Origin: Rhynchonema sp. JSB1_4
Lineage: Eukaryota > Nematoda > Chromadorea > Monhysterida > Xyalidae
Reading direction: 5' to 3'
DNA length: 64,000 nucleotides
NCBI GenBank assembly: GCA_030248065.1
Contig: JASAMV010001957.1
Span: forward strand, 1 to 64,000
Under the pieces are notes generated by a model. It saw nothing but the letters and a program-made list of their open reading frames with translations, searched no databases and was not told the origin of the DNA. How positions within the stretch are numbered: position 1 is the first letter of the stretch; each line of letters starts with the position of its first letter. Of this stretch, positions 35,839 to 47,613 are shown one piece after another. The position numbers and the translations under genes were made by a program.

Positions 35839-38800
35839 CTATGACGATTGTTGTCCACTTTGGTCCCCTGACAACAATGGCACTGATTTCTGGTCGTCGA
35901 ATGCTGTTGACGGCACCATCGACATCTCGCAGCCGACCACCTGACAAGAAGATAGTTCAGTTGCATTATTTTGTCAGATCACGAGAGCATGTTTCATGAA
36001 CGACGTCACAGACGAATCATGCAATTTTGGACACACACGACCACAATAATCTCCAAGGTTAGCAGCACACGAAACGACGCTTGGTCATGCCCATGAATGG
36101 CAACAACTCACAAAATACATGTGCATGAATTCATGTTCGTGGATGGGCATTTCGCCATGTTACGCGAATGTACATCAGCGTGAAAACCATTTGTAGAACA
36201 ACTTTTACGCTGGCCAAAACTATACAACCCCAGGGATCGGGCAATGGCAGGTGTCGGTTTTTTGGACATTTGCAGTTACATCTGCAGTTCAAAGCATCAA
36301 TTTTGCACAGCGAAAAAATCTCTCAAGATATTTCTTTGACCCAGACGTAAAGACAATCATGGGGCAGAAACCATTATTTTGGTGTCGATGTCGATTTTGT
36401 TCAAAAAGCAACGAATTGAATAACCTGAGCCAAACGGTTTCATGAGTGCGACAAATGAGCCAAATTCTGTCAGTTTTTGGTCGACAAATGCGACGTCGGG
36501 TATTTTTCGAACTGTCGGGTATCGGCTTTCATTCGCTAATGTCGAGTTTTCTAAAAGTGTAGGTGCCGGGTACCACCCCCCCCCGCGAATCCCGATCACA
36601 CAATTTTCAGATCCACTCACCTTTCCGTCGTCGGCGGTCGCAATCGACGTGTTATGCTGATGATCGTGGTCCAGTTCGTCACACACATCGATTAACACAT
36701 CGCGCATCTCACGCCAATACCGATGCGGCACGGTGAGGAACGAGCGCACCGATCGCGTCACCTGTGAAATGCCGGTGTCAGGATGAAACACTGATATCTA
36801 AATATTGATGAAATTGGACCTCAAAAAAAACGCTAATTTCGCGCGTCGCGCGCGATTTTTGCCACTCACCAGCCACCCATTTTTTGGACAAAAATGGAAA
36901 GTTAGGTGTTAATTTCACCGAAAAATGATAATCTTGGCGAAAAAAGTCTACTCAATGTCGATATCGATTTTGATGCCATGATTTCGCCATGCCATGCCAC
37001 GCCATTAATTGAAACGCGTACAAGCACAACTAAAGAACCTCAAAATCGTAATGTTCTGAGCGAGATCCCAGCCGATCAGACAGATCCGATCATTACAGCT
37101 TGCGGACGAAAAGAAAACAGCAAATACAGTGGGTTCAATGCAATGTACGAAAAAAATACGCCCTGCCAATAACCGCACCTCCGATACCCGCATGAATACG
37201 CCGCGACGATTCTTGCCGAAGTCGAAATAGTAGCGTTTGTTGTGTGATCCGACCTGTCGCGATTTGGGGATCGAGCCGCCTGAACAGATGATCGACTGTG
37301 TTGAGCGCGGTGCTGTTGAGATTGGGAATATTTTACGCTTGCGCCAACCAGAGTATATTTTTTCGCACGTGAAATTTCAGGGTTGTCGGCCAGTGATTTC
37401 CAGTTTTGACAAGCAACTTTTCTGCTCACTGGTCACATAGTCAGCGAAACAATTCCACAACGAGAAGAGCACCGATAAAACAAAATGACGCTGTGGGTGG
37501 GCATCGAAAATCCCGCAAAAGAACCCGGGTACTTTTAGAACTGTCGGGTGTCGGCTTTTTTTCTCAAACGTCGGTTACTTCCAGATGTCGGGTGTCGGTA
37601 CCCCCCATCCCGCCCACCGACCAACAAAACTTATCTACTTGACGACACGTGCCGGAGTGAATGCTCAAAATGCACGCTGAAAGCATTGCATGCAACAGAT
37701 CCTAAAAAATTCAGCACGCTCCTCCCGCTCAGCCAACCTTTAGCATCAGCAATCTTGGCGCGTTCATCGCGTTTGGTCGGCGGCGACAGAATGGGTGATG
37801 TCAACTGTGCGTCTTTGGGTCCGTAGTTGAGCAGCACCTGGTTGAGTGCGTTGAGCACTTTGGCCAACTCGTTCACTGGAATCACCACGATCGCCGGCAG
37901 TGCGCCAGAGGCGCGACGACTTGCTGAACGGCCGTGTGAGATCTGTGAATTCAGCGACAGTTCGCTTTCGCTAGGATAAGAATTTCGCTTTTTCTACAAA
38001 TAAAAACTTGCGGTAGTTGGGGCAGCACCCCAACAACATACAGTATGTCGTCTTAAGGCCTAACTATGTAGGCAAACAAGTCATACTTTGACCTAGATCA
38101 TACCGTATCACCCTGAATTCTTACACACTTGAAATGTTTCGGGTTACTGTAGGCGTGGCTTGAGTGTGAAAGAGCAAAGATCATGAAACATTTGGCGCGA
38201 GTTTGTGCGCGTTGTTTATCGGCCAACCGCGCGAGCATTTCAAGTGTGTAAGAATTCAGGGTGATACGGTATGGTCTAGGTCTGCAAACCAGTCTAGGTC
38301 TAGGCCAGGGTTGGGCAAAAAAACGACGGCGTTTTTTCTTAAAAAAACGACGTTTTTTTTAAAAAAAACGCCTGGGTCGTTTTTCGTTTTTTTTAAATCC
38401 TGAATTTCCTTGATTTTCCCTGATTTTTCAGGGAAAGTACCCTCATTATCAAGGAAAATCAATTTTTTGTCCCATTTTGATCAAAAAATTTTCGACCAAT
38501 TTTTACTTTGTCGAGATACGTCGATATACGGAGTTTGGCTTTCAGTGATGACCCCGGCCAAAGTTGGTCCCACGATGCGGGTCTGATATGGGATCTTAGC
38601 AACTCGCTAGAAAAGGGTTGAAACCTGTTTATTTTGCCTCAGAACACATAGAATGACTTCATTTAACCACGTTTTCTTCCCAACATGAGCGTTTTCCAAT
38701 TTTTTGGGGGCATATTTTGGTCATCTGGGCGTTTTAAAAAAACGATTTTTTGAAAAAAAACGCTTTTTGCCCAACCCTGGTCTAGGCTGGTGTGTCAAAT

Positions 38801-39728
38801 GTTATCAATAATCAATAATAAATGTTATCAGATATTCAGGGATAGCCAGCAGATCAATTTTATTGCCAACAAATTCCCTCACCTTCACCACGCGTCCGCG
38901 ACGATTTTCGCTCAGTTCGATCACGTACTTCCGATTGTCCTGATTCAATGTTAGTCGCTCCAAACTTTGCACTTCTTTGCCTTTGTACGAGCCTGAAAAA
39001 TGATTGGCGGTTTCATTCGATCGTTCAACATCGTGATGATATCCGCCTTGCCAACACAAAAAGACAGTAGCCAACTATTTTTCTTCTTGCCCAGCCCTGC
39101 GTCAGTTTTCATCAGTTTGTTTATGCATTCGCTCAACTTCACGCCCGTCTCAGTCGACATTAGAATTCGACTCTTAATTTTTCCCGGCCGAACCTGATCG
39201 CAATGAAGAAAACATTACTTTGACTCTACGGTGTTTGTAGGTGTGTTGTCTGTGATAAAGGCCGTCTGCGGGAGGTTGCCAGGCACCGCCCGAACACCGT
39301 AACCGCAATGGTCGACACAATCCTAGCAGATCAAAGTTACGGTGGTGGGTTGCGATATTCGGGGGCTGGGTGACAACCTCCCGCAGACTGCGTTTAACTC
39401 TGTGTTTTCCCGAACGGTATTTGCACATGAAAGCCGTAACTATACTTTATTATTTCACACAAACACCAGAATCAAATTCTCGCGGGCTGATTGGCTGGCG
39501 ATTGGCGAACGCGCGAAAAGCAATCAGCGCGGGAAAAGTTGTTTCATGTTGCGTGAGAGAACGAAATATGGTTCGGCCTGAACACTACCTCAACCAATTT
39601 CAAATACCGGCCGCGTTCGTTCTCCTTCACATCGATATAAACGTGTTTTGATTGTAGATCCAGCTTCACCTCGCTGGTGTACAGCTCCTGAACAATCGCA
39701 TCTTTGTTTTTGGCCGAATCTTCGTCAC
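35839..39728 (-). CDS. PURA: Pur-alpha family single-stranded DNA/RNA-binding protein (5' exon not found)
   Basis: Binds purine-rich single-stranded DNA and RNA; nucleus and cytoplasm. Exons: 39728-39589, 39193-39091, 38992-38883, 37942-37738, 37279-37179, 36761-36621, 35940-35839. All phases agree and give 299 residues plus an N terminus. Three PUR repeats are visible. I: VYIDVKENERGRYLKLVEV with KSRILMSTETG. II: NRKYVIELSENRRGRVVK with ALPAIVVIPVNELAKVLNAL. III: NKRYYFDFGKNRRGVFMRVS with SFLTVPHRYWREMRDVLI. The intron after 39091 starts GC. The last exon is Ser/Gln-rich and ends in TAG. Human PURA has 322 residues, so little is missing. PURA and PURB cannot be told apart here. Confidence 0.93.
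38108..38264. mobile_element. TA-flanked MITE, family Q copy 2 (157 bp)
   Basis: Near-perfect TIR of about 28 bp, TCACCCTGAATTCTTACACA at the left, inverted at the right, flanked by TA. Intronic in the Pur-alpha gene. A third remnant lies inside the element at 18601 (about 18790-18855). Confidence 0.85.
38306..38779. mobile_element. hAT-like MITE, family A copy 2 (474 bp)
   Basis: Same ends and interior as the copy at 4239 (shared blocks around TCGAGATACGTCGATATACG). Perfect 8-bp target duplication GTCTAGGC at 38298-38305 and 38780-38787. Lies in the long intron of the Pur-alpha gene between 38883 and 37942. Confidence 0.9.
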
Positions 39729-40392
39729 CTGGGATCGAAGGGAAGGGATTTTAAAAACGGTTCTCAATTGCAGGTTTTTTCAAAATGGCCCAGCGTCCCA
39801 TTGGTGGTTCATTTGCCAAAAATCTGGCGGCTCATTCAAAAATTTTAGCAGCCCGATTAGCCACCGTTAGTGGTAAAAACCCCATGGTTTTTAGCCAAAT
39901 TTACTGGAGTGGTAGTATCAAAATGTTTAGCCCTCCCTTGATTGTTGCACACGTGCGCTTATCGTGGAAAACATTCATTATTTTATCTATTGATACGTGT
40001 GCTGACGTGTTAGTAGCTTAGTTCTGATTTGCCTGGTTGATGAATAGCTTTTATATGCTGGCGAATGCAAAAAACGGCTTTTTTTTCACGAAAAAAGCCG
40101 GGTCCATTTGGGACGAGAAAAAACCGAAAAACGGGAAAAAACCACCGGTCTTCTTCATGAAATTTTTCAATTAAAACCTAGGAAGTTTTTTCTTCAGAAC
40201 ATCTTTGGTAATGCACGGACGACGTCAATGTGGCTTGTTTTACCGATTTTAGTCAAAATCAGCATTAAAACACCGATATACAGCACTGTAGTGTCCGTGC
40301 TAAGATTAACACGCCTCCAAAATACCTCATTTGGGCTTCCCCTGCCCAGTGATGAGCTCGCGCCAGAAACTTTCGCGATTCGCACTTAGACC

Positions 40393-40846
40393 TATACTGT
40401 CATAAAGAACCGTTCTTTATTTTTCGTGGAAAAAAAACGGTTTTTTTCCGAAAAAAACCGTTTTTTTTCAAATACTTTTCCAGTACTTAAGAACGTAATT
40501 TCGAAAAATATAACAATTTCAGTGCAAAATTTGTTCGAAGTGACGAGAGTGCTCTTGAAGAGTGTTGAAGTCAGTCGAAAACACTTCGTTTACAAGCTTT
40601 TTGGTCCATTTTGGGCCGGTTAATTTTTGTGCTCGAGCCAATTTTTCACTGAAATCGAAAAACTCATCAGTTTTGCATTACAATTTTTTGGAAAAATTGG
40701 AATAAAGTACCGATATTTTTCCGATCAAAAACCGAAAAGGTACCTACGGAAAAATAAATGGAAAAGTATTCGGGTCTCGGAAAAAAACACGGTTTTTTTC
40801 GGTTTTTTTCGGAAAAAAACCGGTTTTTTTTTCGCCTGCCAGTATA
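40393..40846. mobile_element. 8-bp-duplicating MITE, family L copy 2 (454 bp)
   Basis: Starts TATACTGTC and ends CCAGTATA; perfect 8-bp duplication CTTAGACC at 40385-40392 and 40847-40854. Same AAAAAACCG/CGGTTTTTT arms as 49558-49967. A related arm starts near 40053 (TATATGCTGGCG), and another is at about 28125-28200. Confidence 0.8.
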
Positions 40847-41060
40847 CTTAGACCAGTTTCACAATGCATGCGGGTGCGGGGTGCGGGTCGGGCTTTTTTG
40901 GGTGCAGCAGCGGATTCACTTCAAGTCACTTCCTCGTAATTCTGGTACCGTTGTGATCGGAGCATTGAGCTTGACATGCTTGTCACTTTTGATTTCCATA
41001 TTTCGAACACCTTGAAACATCAGCAGGCCACATTTTCCGCTAACCCACAAAAAGAGTGAT

Positions 41061-41272
41061 ATTTTCGAAACGGTGTAAAGGTCAGTTGGGTGTAAAGGTC
41101 GGTGGAAAGCTCGGTCGACAGCCCAGTGTGATAGACCTCGGTGTAAACTTGAAACATTCCACGTTAATAACAGGTAATGTTTCACGTTTACACCGAGCTG
41201 CGCCGACCGAGCTTTCGACCGAACTTTACACCGACCTTTACGCCCAACTGACCTTTACACCGTTTCGAAAAT
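41061..41272. mobile_element. Imperfect palindrome (212 bp), fold-back element
   Basis: Arms of about 95 bp: ATTTTCGAAACGGTGTAAAG ... inverted at the right end, containing GTAAAGGTCGGT and GGGTGTAAAGG repeats. Ends are symmetric to the base. No coding capacity. Confidence 0.75.
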
Positions 41273-41284
41273 TCCACCCATTAA

Positions 41285-41412
41285 CTTTATAAGAATTGGT
41301 CAAATTTTTTTTACTGAGTCGTAAAGAGGGAAAGTGACGGGGCAAGGACGTTGCGTAGGCCGATCGCACACAAAGCATGCAACCAATGGAATGTTTCAGA
41401 CCCACAGCAACA
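41285..41412. mobile_element. Family B fragment at the edge of the tandem array
   Basis: About 120 bp matching 11187-11320 (TTTATAAGAATTGGTCAAAT, then GAGGGAAAGTGACGGG). No terminal tip remains. It directly precedes the first unit of the array that starts near 41.5 kb. A further family B tip is at about 61014-61060. Confidence 0.65.
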
Positions 41413-41501
41413 CCCGCTGGCGCCTAATCGGACAGCATGCTTGACAATGCAATGAACAGATGGATGATTGATGCGACCGCATGATATGTACATAGAGGTT
41501 T

Positions 41502-43540
41502 TGTCCGGGAAGGCCCTGGCTCGCAGAAGTTAGTTTGACGTCTTTGTTCTCAAAAATTCTGCAAGCCGGCGGGATACCTGCTGGCGCCTAGTCGGACAGC
41601 ATGCATGCCAGTGCAATGAACAGAGTTTTTGTCCGGGAAGGCCCTGGCTCGCAGAAGTTAGTTTGACGTCTTTGTTCTCAAAAACTCTGCAAGCCGGCGG
41701 GAAATACCCGCTGGCGCCTAATCGGACAGCATGAATGATAATGTAATGAACAGATGTATGATTGAGGCGACGGCATGATATGAACATAGTTTTGTCCGGG
41801 AAGGCCCTGGCTCGCAGAACTTAGTTTGACGTCTTTGTTCTCGAAAATATGCAAGTCGGCGGGAAACACCCGCTGGCGCCTAATCGGACAGCATGCATGA
41901 CAATGTAATGAACAGATGGATGATTGATGCGACCGCATGATATGTACATAGAGGTTTTGTCCGGGAAGGCCCTGGCTCGCAGAAGTTAGTTTGACGTCTT
42001 TGTTCTCAAAAAATCTGCAAGCCGGCGGGAAATACCCGCTGGCGCCTAGTCGGACAGTATGCATGCCAATGCAATGAACAGTTTTTGTCCGGGAAGGCCC
42101 TGGCTCGCAGAAGTTAGTTTGACGTCTTTGTTCTCAAAAACTGCAAGCCGGCGGGAAATACCCGCCGGCGCCTAATCGGACAGCATGCATGACAATGTAA
42201 TGAACAGATGGATGATTGATGAGACCGCATGATATGTACATAGAGGTTTTGTCCGGGAAGGCCCTGGCTCGCAGAAGTTAATTTGACGTCTTTGTTCTCA
42301 AAAAATCTGCAAGCCGGCGGGAAATAGCCGCTGGCGCCTAGTCGGACAGCATGCATGCCAATGCAATGAACAGAGTTTTTGTCCGGGAAGGCCCTGGCTT
42401 GCAGAAGTTAGTTTGACGTCTTTGTTCTCAAAAACTCTGCAAGCCGGCGGGAAATAGCCGCTGGCGCCTAGTCGGACAGCATGCATGCCAATGCAATGAA
42501 CAGAGTTTTTGTCGGGGAAGGCCCTGGCTCGCAGAAGTTAGTTTGACGTCTTTGTTCTCAAAAAATCTGCAAGCCGGCGGGAAATACCCGCTGGCGCCTA
42601 ATCGGTCAGCATGAATGATAATGTAATGAACAGTATGATGGATGCGACGGCATGATATGTACATAGAGTTTTTGTCCGGGAAGGCCCTGGCTCGCAGAAG
42701 TTAGTTTGACGTCTTTGTTCTCAAAAAATCTGCAAGCCGGCGGCAAATACCCGCTGGCGCCTAATCGGACAGCATGAATGATAATGTCCGGGAAGGCCCT
42801 GGCTCGCAGAAGTTAGTTTGACGTCTTTGTTCTCAAAAAATCTGCAAGCCGGCGGGAAACACCCGCTGGCGCCTAATCGGACAGCATGAATGATAATGTA
42901 ATGAACAGATGTATGATTGATGCGACGGCATGATATGTACACAGTTTTTGTCCGGGAAGGCCCTGGCTCGCAGAACTTAGTTTGACGTCTTTGTTCTCGA
43001 AAATCTGTAAGCCGGCGGGAAACACCAGCTGGCGCCTAATCGGACAGCATACATGACAATGTAATGAACAGATGGATGATTGATGCGACCGCATGATATG
43101 TACATAGAGGTTTTGTCCGGGAAGGCCCTGGCTCGCAGAAGTATCTGCAAGCCGGCGGGAAATACCCGCTGGCGCCTAGTCGGACAGCATGCATGCCAAT
43201 GCAATGAACAGAGTTTTTGTCCGGGAAGGCCCTGGCTCGCAGAAGTTAGTTTGACGTCTTTGTTCTCAAAAACTCTGCAAGCCGGCGGGAAATACCCGCT
43301 GGCGCCTAATCGGACAGCATGAATGATATTGTAATGAACAGATGTATGATTGATGCGACGGCATGATATGTACATAGTTTTTGTCCGGGAAGGCCCTGGC
43401 TCGCAGAAGTTAGTTTGACGTCTTTGTTCTCAAAAAATCTGCAAGCCGGCGGGAAATACCCGCTGGCGCCTAGTCGTACAGCATGCATGCCAATGCAATG
43501 AACAGAGTTTTTTGTCCGGGAAGGCCCTGGCCCTAGCCTA
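41502..43540. repeat. Tandem array 1: about 15 units of about 129 or 164 bp
   Basis: Units start TGTCCGGGAAGGCCCTGGCT. Starts at 41502, 41630, 41793, 41959, 42086, 42250, 42380, 42510, 42673, 42785, 42949, 43114, 43219, 43382 and 43513. The two length classes differ by about 35 bp, the block with ATGATTGATGCGACGGCATG. Shorter ones (112, 105 bp) are deletions. Open frames inside are by-products of the repeat. Confidence 0.92.
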
Positions 43541-46303
43541 TGGAACACAAGTTGTTGTAGGGAAGACGCTGACCTGCAAACATGTGCAGAACGACGGGCT
43601 AGTCCCGCGGGCGCCAAATACTGTGCGTGTGATCTGATAGCCTATGGAACACAAGTTGTTGTAGGGAAGACGCTGACCTGCAAACATGTGCAGATCGACG
43701 GGGTAGTCCCGCGGGCGTCACATGCTGTACGTGTGATCTGATAGCCTATGGAACACAAGTTGTTGTAGGGAAGACGCTGACCTGCAAACATGTGCAGATC
43801 GACGGGGTAGTCCCGCGAGCGCCAAATACTGTGCGTGTGATCTGATAGCCTATGGAACACAAGTTGTTGTAGGGAAGACGCTGACCTGCAAACAAGCGCA
43901 GATCGACGGGCTAGTCCCGCGGGCGCCACATGCTGTGCGTGTGATCTGATAGCCTATGGAACACAAGTTGTTGTAGGGAAGACGCTGACCTGCAAACATG
44001 TGCAGATCGACCACAAGTTGTTGTAGGGAAGACGCTGACCTGCAAACATGTGCAGATCGACCACAAGTTGTTGTAGGGAAGACGCTGACCTGCAAACATG
44101 TGCAGATCGACGGGCTAGTCCCGCGAGCGCCAAATACTGTGCGTGTGATCTGATAGCCTATGGAACACAAGTTGTTGTAGGGAAGACGCTGACCTGCAAA
44201 CAAGCGCAGATCGACGGGCTAGTCCCGCGGGCGCCACATGCTGTGCGTGTGATCTGATAGCCTATGGAACACAAGTTGTTGTAGGGAAGACGCTGACCTA
44301 CAAACATGTGCAGATCGACCACAAGTTGCTGTAGGGAAGACGCTGACCTGCAAACATGTACAGATCGACCACAAGTTGTTGTAGGGAAGACGCTGACCTG
44401 CAAACATGTGCAGATCGACGGGCTAGTCCCGCGAGCGCCAAATACTGTGCGTGTGATCTGATAGCCTATGGAACACAAGTTGTTGTAGGGAAGACGCTGA
44501 CCTGCAAACATGTGCAGATCGACCACAAGTTGTTGTAGGGAAGACGCTGACCTGCAAACATGTGCAGATCGACCACAAGTTGTTGTAGGGAAGACGCTGA
44601 CCTGCAAACAAGCGCAGATCGACGGGCTAGTCCCGCGGGCGCCACATGCTGTGCGTGTGATCTGATAGCCTATGGAACACAAGTTGTTGTAGGGAAGACG
44701 CTGACCTGCAAACATGTGCAGATCGACCACAAGTTGTTGTAGGGAAGACGCTGACCTGCAAACATGTGCAGATCGACCACAAGTTGTTGTAGGGAAGACG
44801 CTGACCTGCAAACATGTGCAGATCGACGGGCTAGTCCCGCGAGCGCCAAATACTGTGCGTGTGATCTGATAGCCTATGGAACACAAGTTGTTGTAGGGAA
44901 GACGCTGACCTGCAAACAAGCGCAGATCGACGGGCTAGTCCCGCGGGCGCCACATACTGTGCGTGTGATCTGATAGCCTATGGAACACAAGTTGTTGTAG
45001 GGAAGACGCTGACCTGCAAACATGTGCAGATCGACCACAAGTTGTTGTAGGGAAGACGCTGACCTGCAAACATGTGCAGATCGACGGGCTAGTCCAGACG
45101 CTGACCTGCAAACATGTGCAGATCGACGGGCTAGTCCCGCGGGCGCCAAATACTGTGCGTGTGATCTGATAGCCTATGGAACACAAGTTGTTGTAGGGAA
45201 GACGCTGACCTGCAAACATGTGCAGATCGACGGGCTAGTCCCGCGGGCGCCGACCTGCAAACATGTGCAGATCGACGGGCTAGTCCCGCGAGCGCCACAT
45301 GCTGTGCGTGTGATCTGATAGCCTATGGAACACAAGTTGTTGTAGGCAAGACGCTGACCTGCAAACATGTGCAGATCGACGGGCTAGTCCGGCGAGCGCC
45401 ACATGCTGTGCGTGTGATCTGATAGCCTATGGAACACAAGTTGTTGTAGGGAAGACGCTGACCTGCAAACATGTGCAGATCGACGGGCTAGTCCCGCGGG
45501 CGCCACATGCTGTGCGTGTGATCTGATAGCCTATGGCAGTGGTTAATAAAAAAAAATTTTTATTCAAACCCCTTTTTTTTAAAAAAAAATTTTTTTTAAT
45601 TTAAAAAAAAATTTTTTTTATTCCAGCCAAAAACTGCCAGAAACGAAAAAAATGAGCGCTAAAGCAAAAAATAGTGGCATTTTTCTTCCACAACGTGTGG
45701 TAAGTGCATATAAAGCATTCACGACACGAAAACAATACTAAACAATGGTCAATGAGTACCAACAGTAGTCAGGTACACACCCGTACACTTCCCCCACGTG
45801 GTGTGGGTGCCTTGGTGTGGCTTTGTGACACTCAAGACGGTAAATTTGGGTGAAACTATTGCCTCTTGGTACACGACCAATGCAAATATGTGACAAACAG
45901 TGTAAATATAGAGTGAATATCACACCGAATCACTGCTTAAGGGTATGTTGCATGGATAAATGCATGCCCACCCAGTCACATGTACATGTGTAATCATATG
46001 AGAGGCCATGTGAGTGTGTGCACTATGTCTAGATGCCACAAAACAACGATTATGGCACCCAATACACCCATGGTAGGGTCGGGTGATGTTAACAGTAGCA
46101 ATTTTTATGCAAAAAATAGCACTTTTGGAGCAAAAAAATAGAGAAATTTTCGAATTTTGAAATAATAAAAAAAAATTTTTAACTTTTGGAACGATTTTTT
46201 TTAAGAAAAAATTTTTTTTAATAAAAAAAATTTTTTTTTAAAAACCACTGGCCTATGGAACACAAGTTGTTGTAGGGAAGACGCTGACCTGCAAACATGT
46301 GGA
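43541..46303. repeat. Tandem array 2: 50-bp and 104-bp units with 204-bp higher-order units
   Basis: CACAAGTTGTTGTAGGGAAG recurs at 43546, 43650, 43754, 43858, 43962, 44012, 44062, 44166, 44270, 44320, 44370, 44474, 44524, 44574, 44678, 44728, 44778, 44882, 44986, 45036, 45182, 45331 and 45435. Spacings are 104 or 50, except 146 and 149. The pattern 50+50+104 repeats four times. The 104-bp unit is the 50-bp unit plus 54 bp (GGGCTAGTCCCGCGGGCGCC...). A hAT-like element splits the last part; the array resumes at 46251 and fades at 46303. Confidence 0.94.
45537..46250. mobile_element. hAT-like MITE, family C copy 1 (714 bp), inside the 104-bp array
   Basis: Ends CAGTGGTT / AACCACTG; perfect 8-bp target duplication GCCTATGG at 45529-45536 and 46251-46258. 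The duplicated bases are part of the array unit, so it inserted after the array formed. Long A and T runs lie near both ends. Confidence 0.92.
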
Positions 46304-46870
46304 CTACTGGACTACACATTGGACTACTGGCCTGCAAGGACAATGTGGGAAGGGGCGATGGTCCTCCTGAGCGGCTGGCCACCGCGGAAAAAGATGCGCT
46401 ACGGACACAAAGATGGACGATCTAACAGATTATTCCGCACCGTCCGGTATTGCACCGTTGTACATTGTTGTGGCTCTGCCTGCGTACACTTAATTTCTGA
46501 TTGCATGTTGTCTGTGTCTGTCTGTCCGTGATTTCGTCCACCTTCTCACCCTTTCCTGTCCTGGTTTTGTATTTATTTTTCATTCCCGTAACTTGCACAC
46601 CCTGTTTTGTATTTATTTTCATGTCCGTAAACTCCACACCCGGTCTTGTAATTATGCTTCTTTCACTTAATCTTCTTATTTATGTATTGTTGAGTGGGTG
46701 TCGACGCTATAAACTAACTACTTAATCTGCATTAAAACCCGAGGATCCAGATTCGACTCACTCCCTCCACTCGTCCATTTTTTAATTTTTTTTCAAATTC
46801 CCGCGCTTGCAACTTCAGGCATTTTGTGTGTCCGTGTGTCGGTCGTTAACTTCGACCCGCAATACCCTTG
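46304..46870. repeat. Dispersed repeat next to the array, LTR-like in character
   Basis: 46530-46715 matches 23030-23175 inverted. 46760-46855 (CACTCCCTCC, CGCGCTTGCAA, GTCGGTCGTTAACTTCG) matches 34765-34875. The two parts may belong to one unit, perhaps a retroelement terminal repeat or UTR, but ends and target duplications were not found. Confidence 0.45.
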
Positions 46871-47194
46871 TTCCCAAAGTCCCAGCCCAAACCCACCAAT
46901 TATCACACACCCTGTAAACCTGGCCAGGAGGGCGATCACATTTTTGTGAGGGCGATCACATTTTCAGGGTTACGGTAGCACAGCCCAAACCAGCGTGGTC
47001 ATCAAGCATTTTGTTCCCCAAATTTTGGTGCGCTTATCTACTGATGGTGAGTTGGTACTGAGTTGGCACGTGTGAAACATTTCTCTACGCAGTGCAGTTC
47101 TGAAACTACCGTAACCCAGCGACAGTATGAACTTTATTATGTGCAACACTTGCACGTCTTGAAGCCAGGACATCAACCAACTGATGGTGTGCAT

Positions 47195-47613
47195 CAGTGG
47201 TGTAGCTACCCAGGCGGGGCGGCAACCTACTGTACCACCCAAAATGCGGGGCGGCAACCTACCTACTGTACCAGCCGAGCTAGGGGGGGGTCGTACCACT
47301 TGGGGGGGGGGTCATCTGGAAACCGAAATTTTTTATGTCTAAATACTGAAGAAAATGTGGCCAAAAACACTAATTTCGCGCGCAGCGCGCGATTTTTCGC
47401 CTATTTACAGACAAATATGCTAATTTTATGCAATTTTAAGCCAAAAATGAATGTTTTGGGTGAAAAGTTAGGTGGGGCGGCAACCTACCTACTGTACCAG
47501 GGGAGGGGCGGCAACCTACCTACTGTACCAGGCGAGGGGCGGCAACCTACCTACTGTACCTTGGGGGGGACCCCCACCACCCCCCCCCCCCCCCCCCCCC
47601 AGCCACACCATTG
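47195..47613. mobile_element. hAT-like MITE, family D copy 1 (419 bp)
   Basis: Ends CAGTGGTGTAGCT / AGCCACACCATTG (imperfect); perfect 8-bp target duplication GTGTGCAT at 47187-47194 and 47614-47621. Carries repeated CAACCTACCTACTGTACC blocks near both ends and a CGCGCGCAGCGCGCG palindrome inside. Confidence 0.88.

Noticed and set aside
41530..43617. Series of minus-strand frames with repeated SASQGLPGQ-like peptides
   Set aside because: They follow the tandem units of array 1, break at every unit-length change and have no splice or start context; treated as repeat by-products.
43642..45368. Frames repeating MFAGQRLPYNN / VFPTTTC on the minus strand
   Set aside because: Produced by the 50/104/204-bp periodicity of array 2; the same peptides recur in all frames. 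Kept only as a remark on missing stops.
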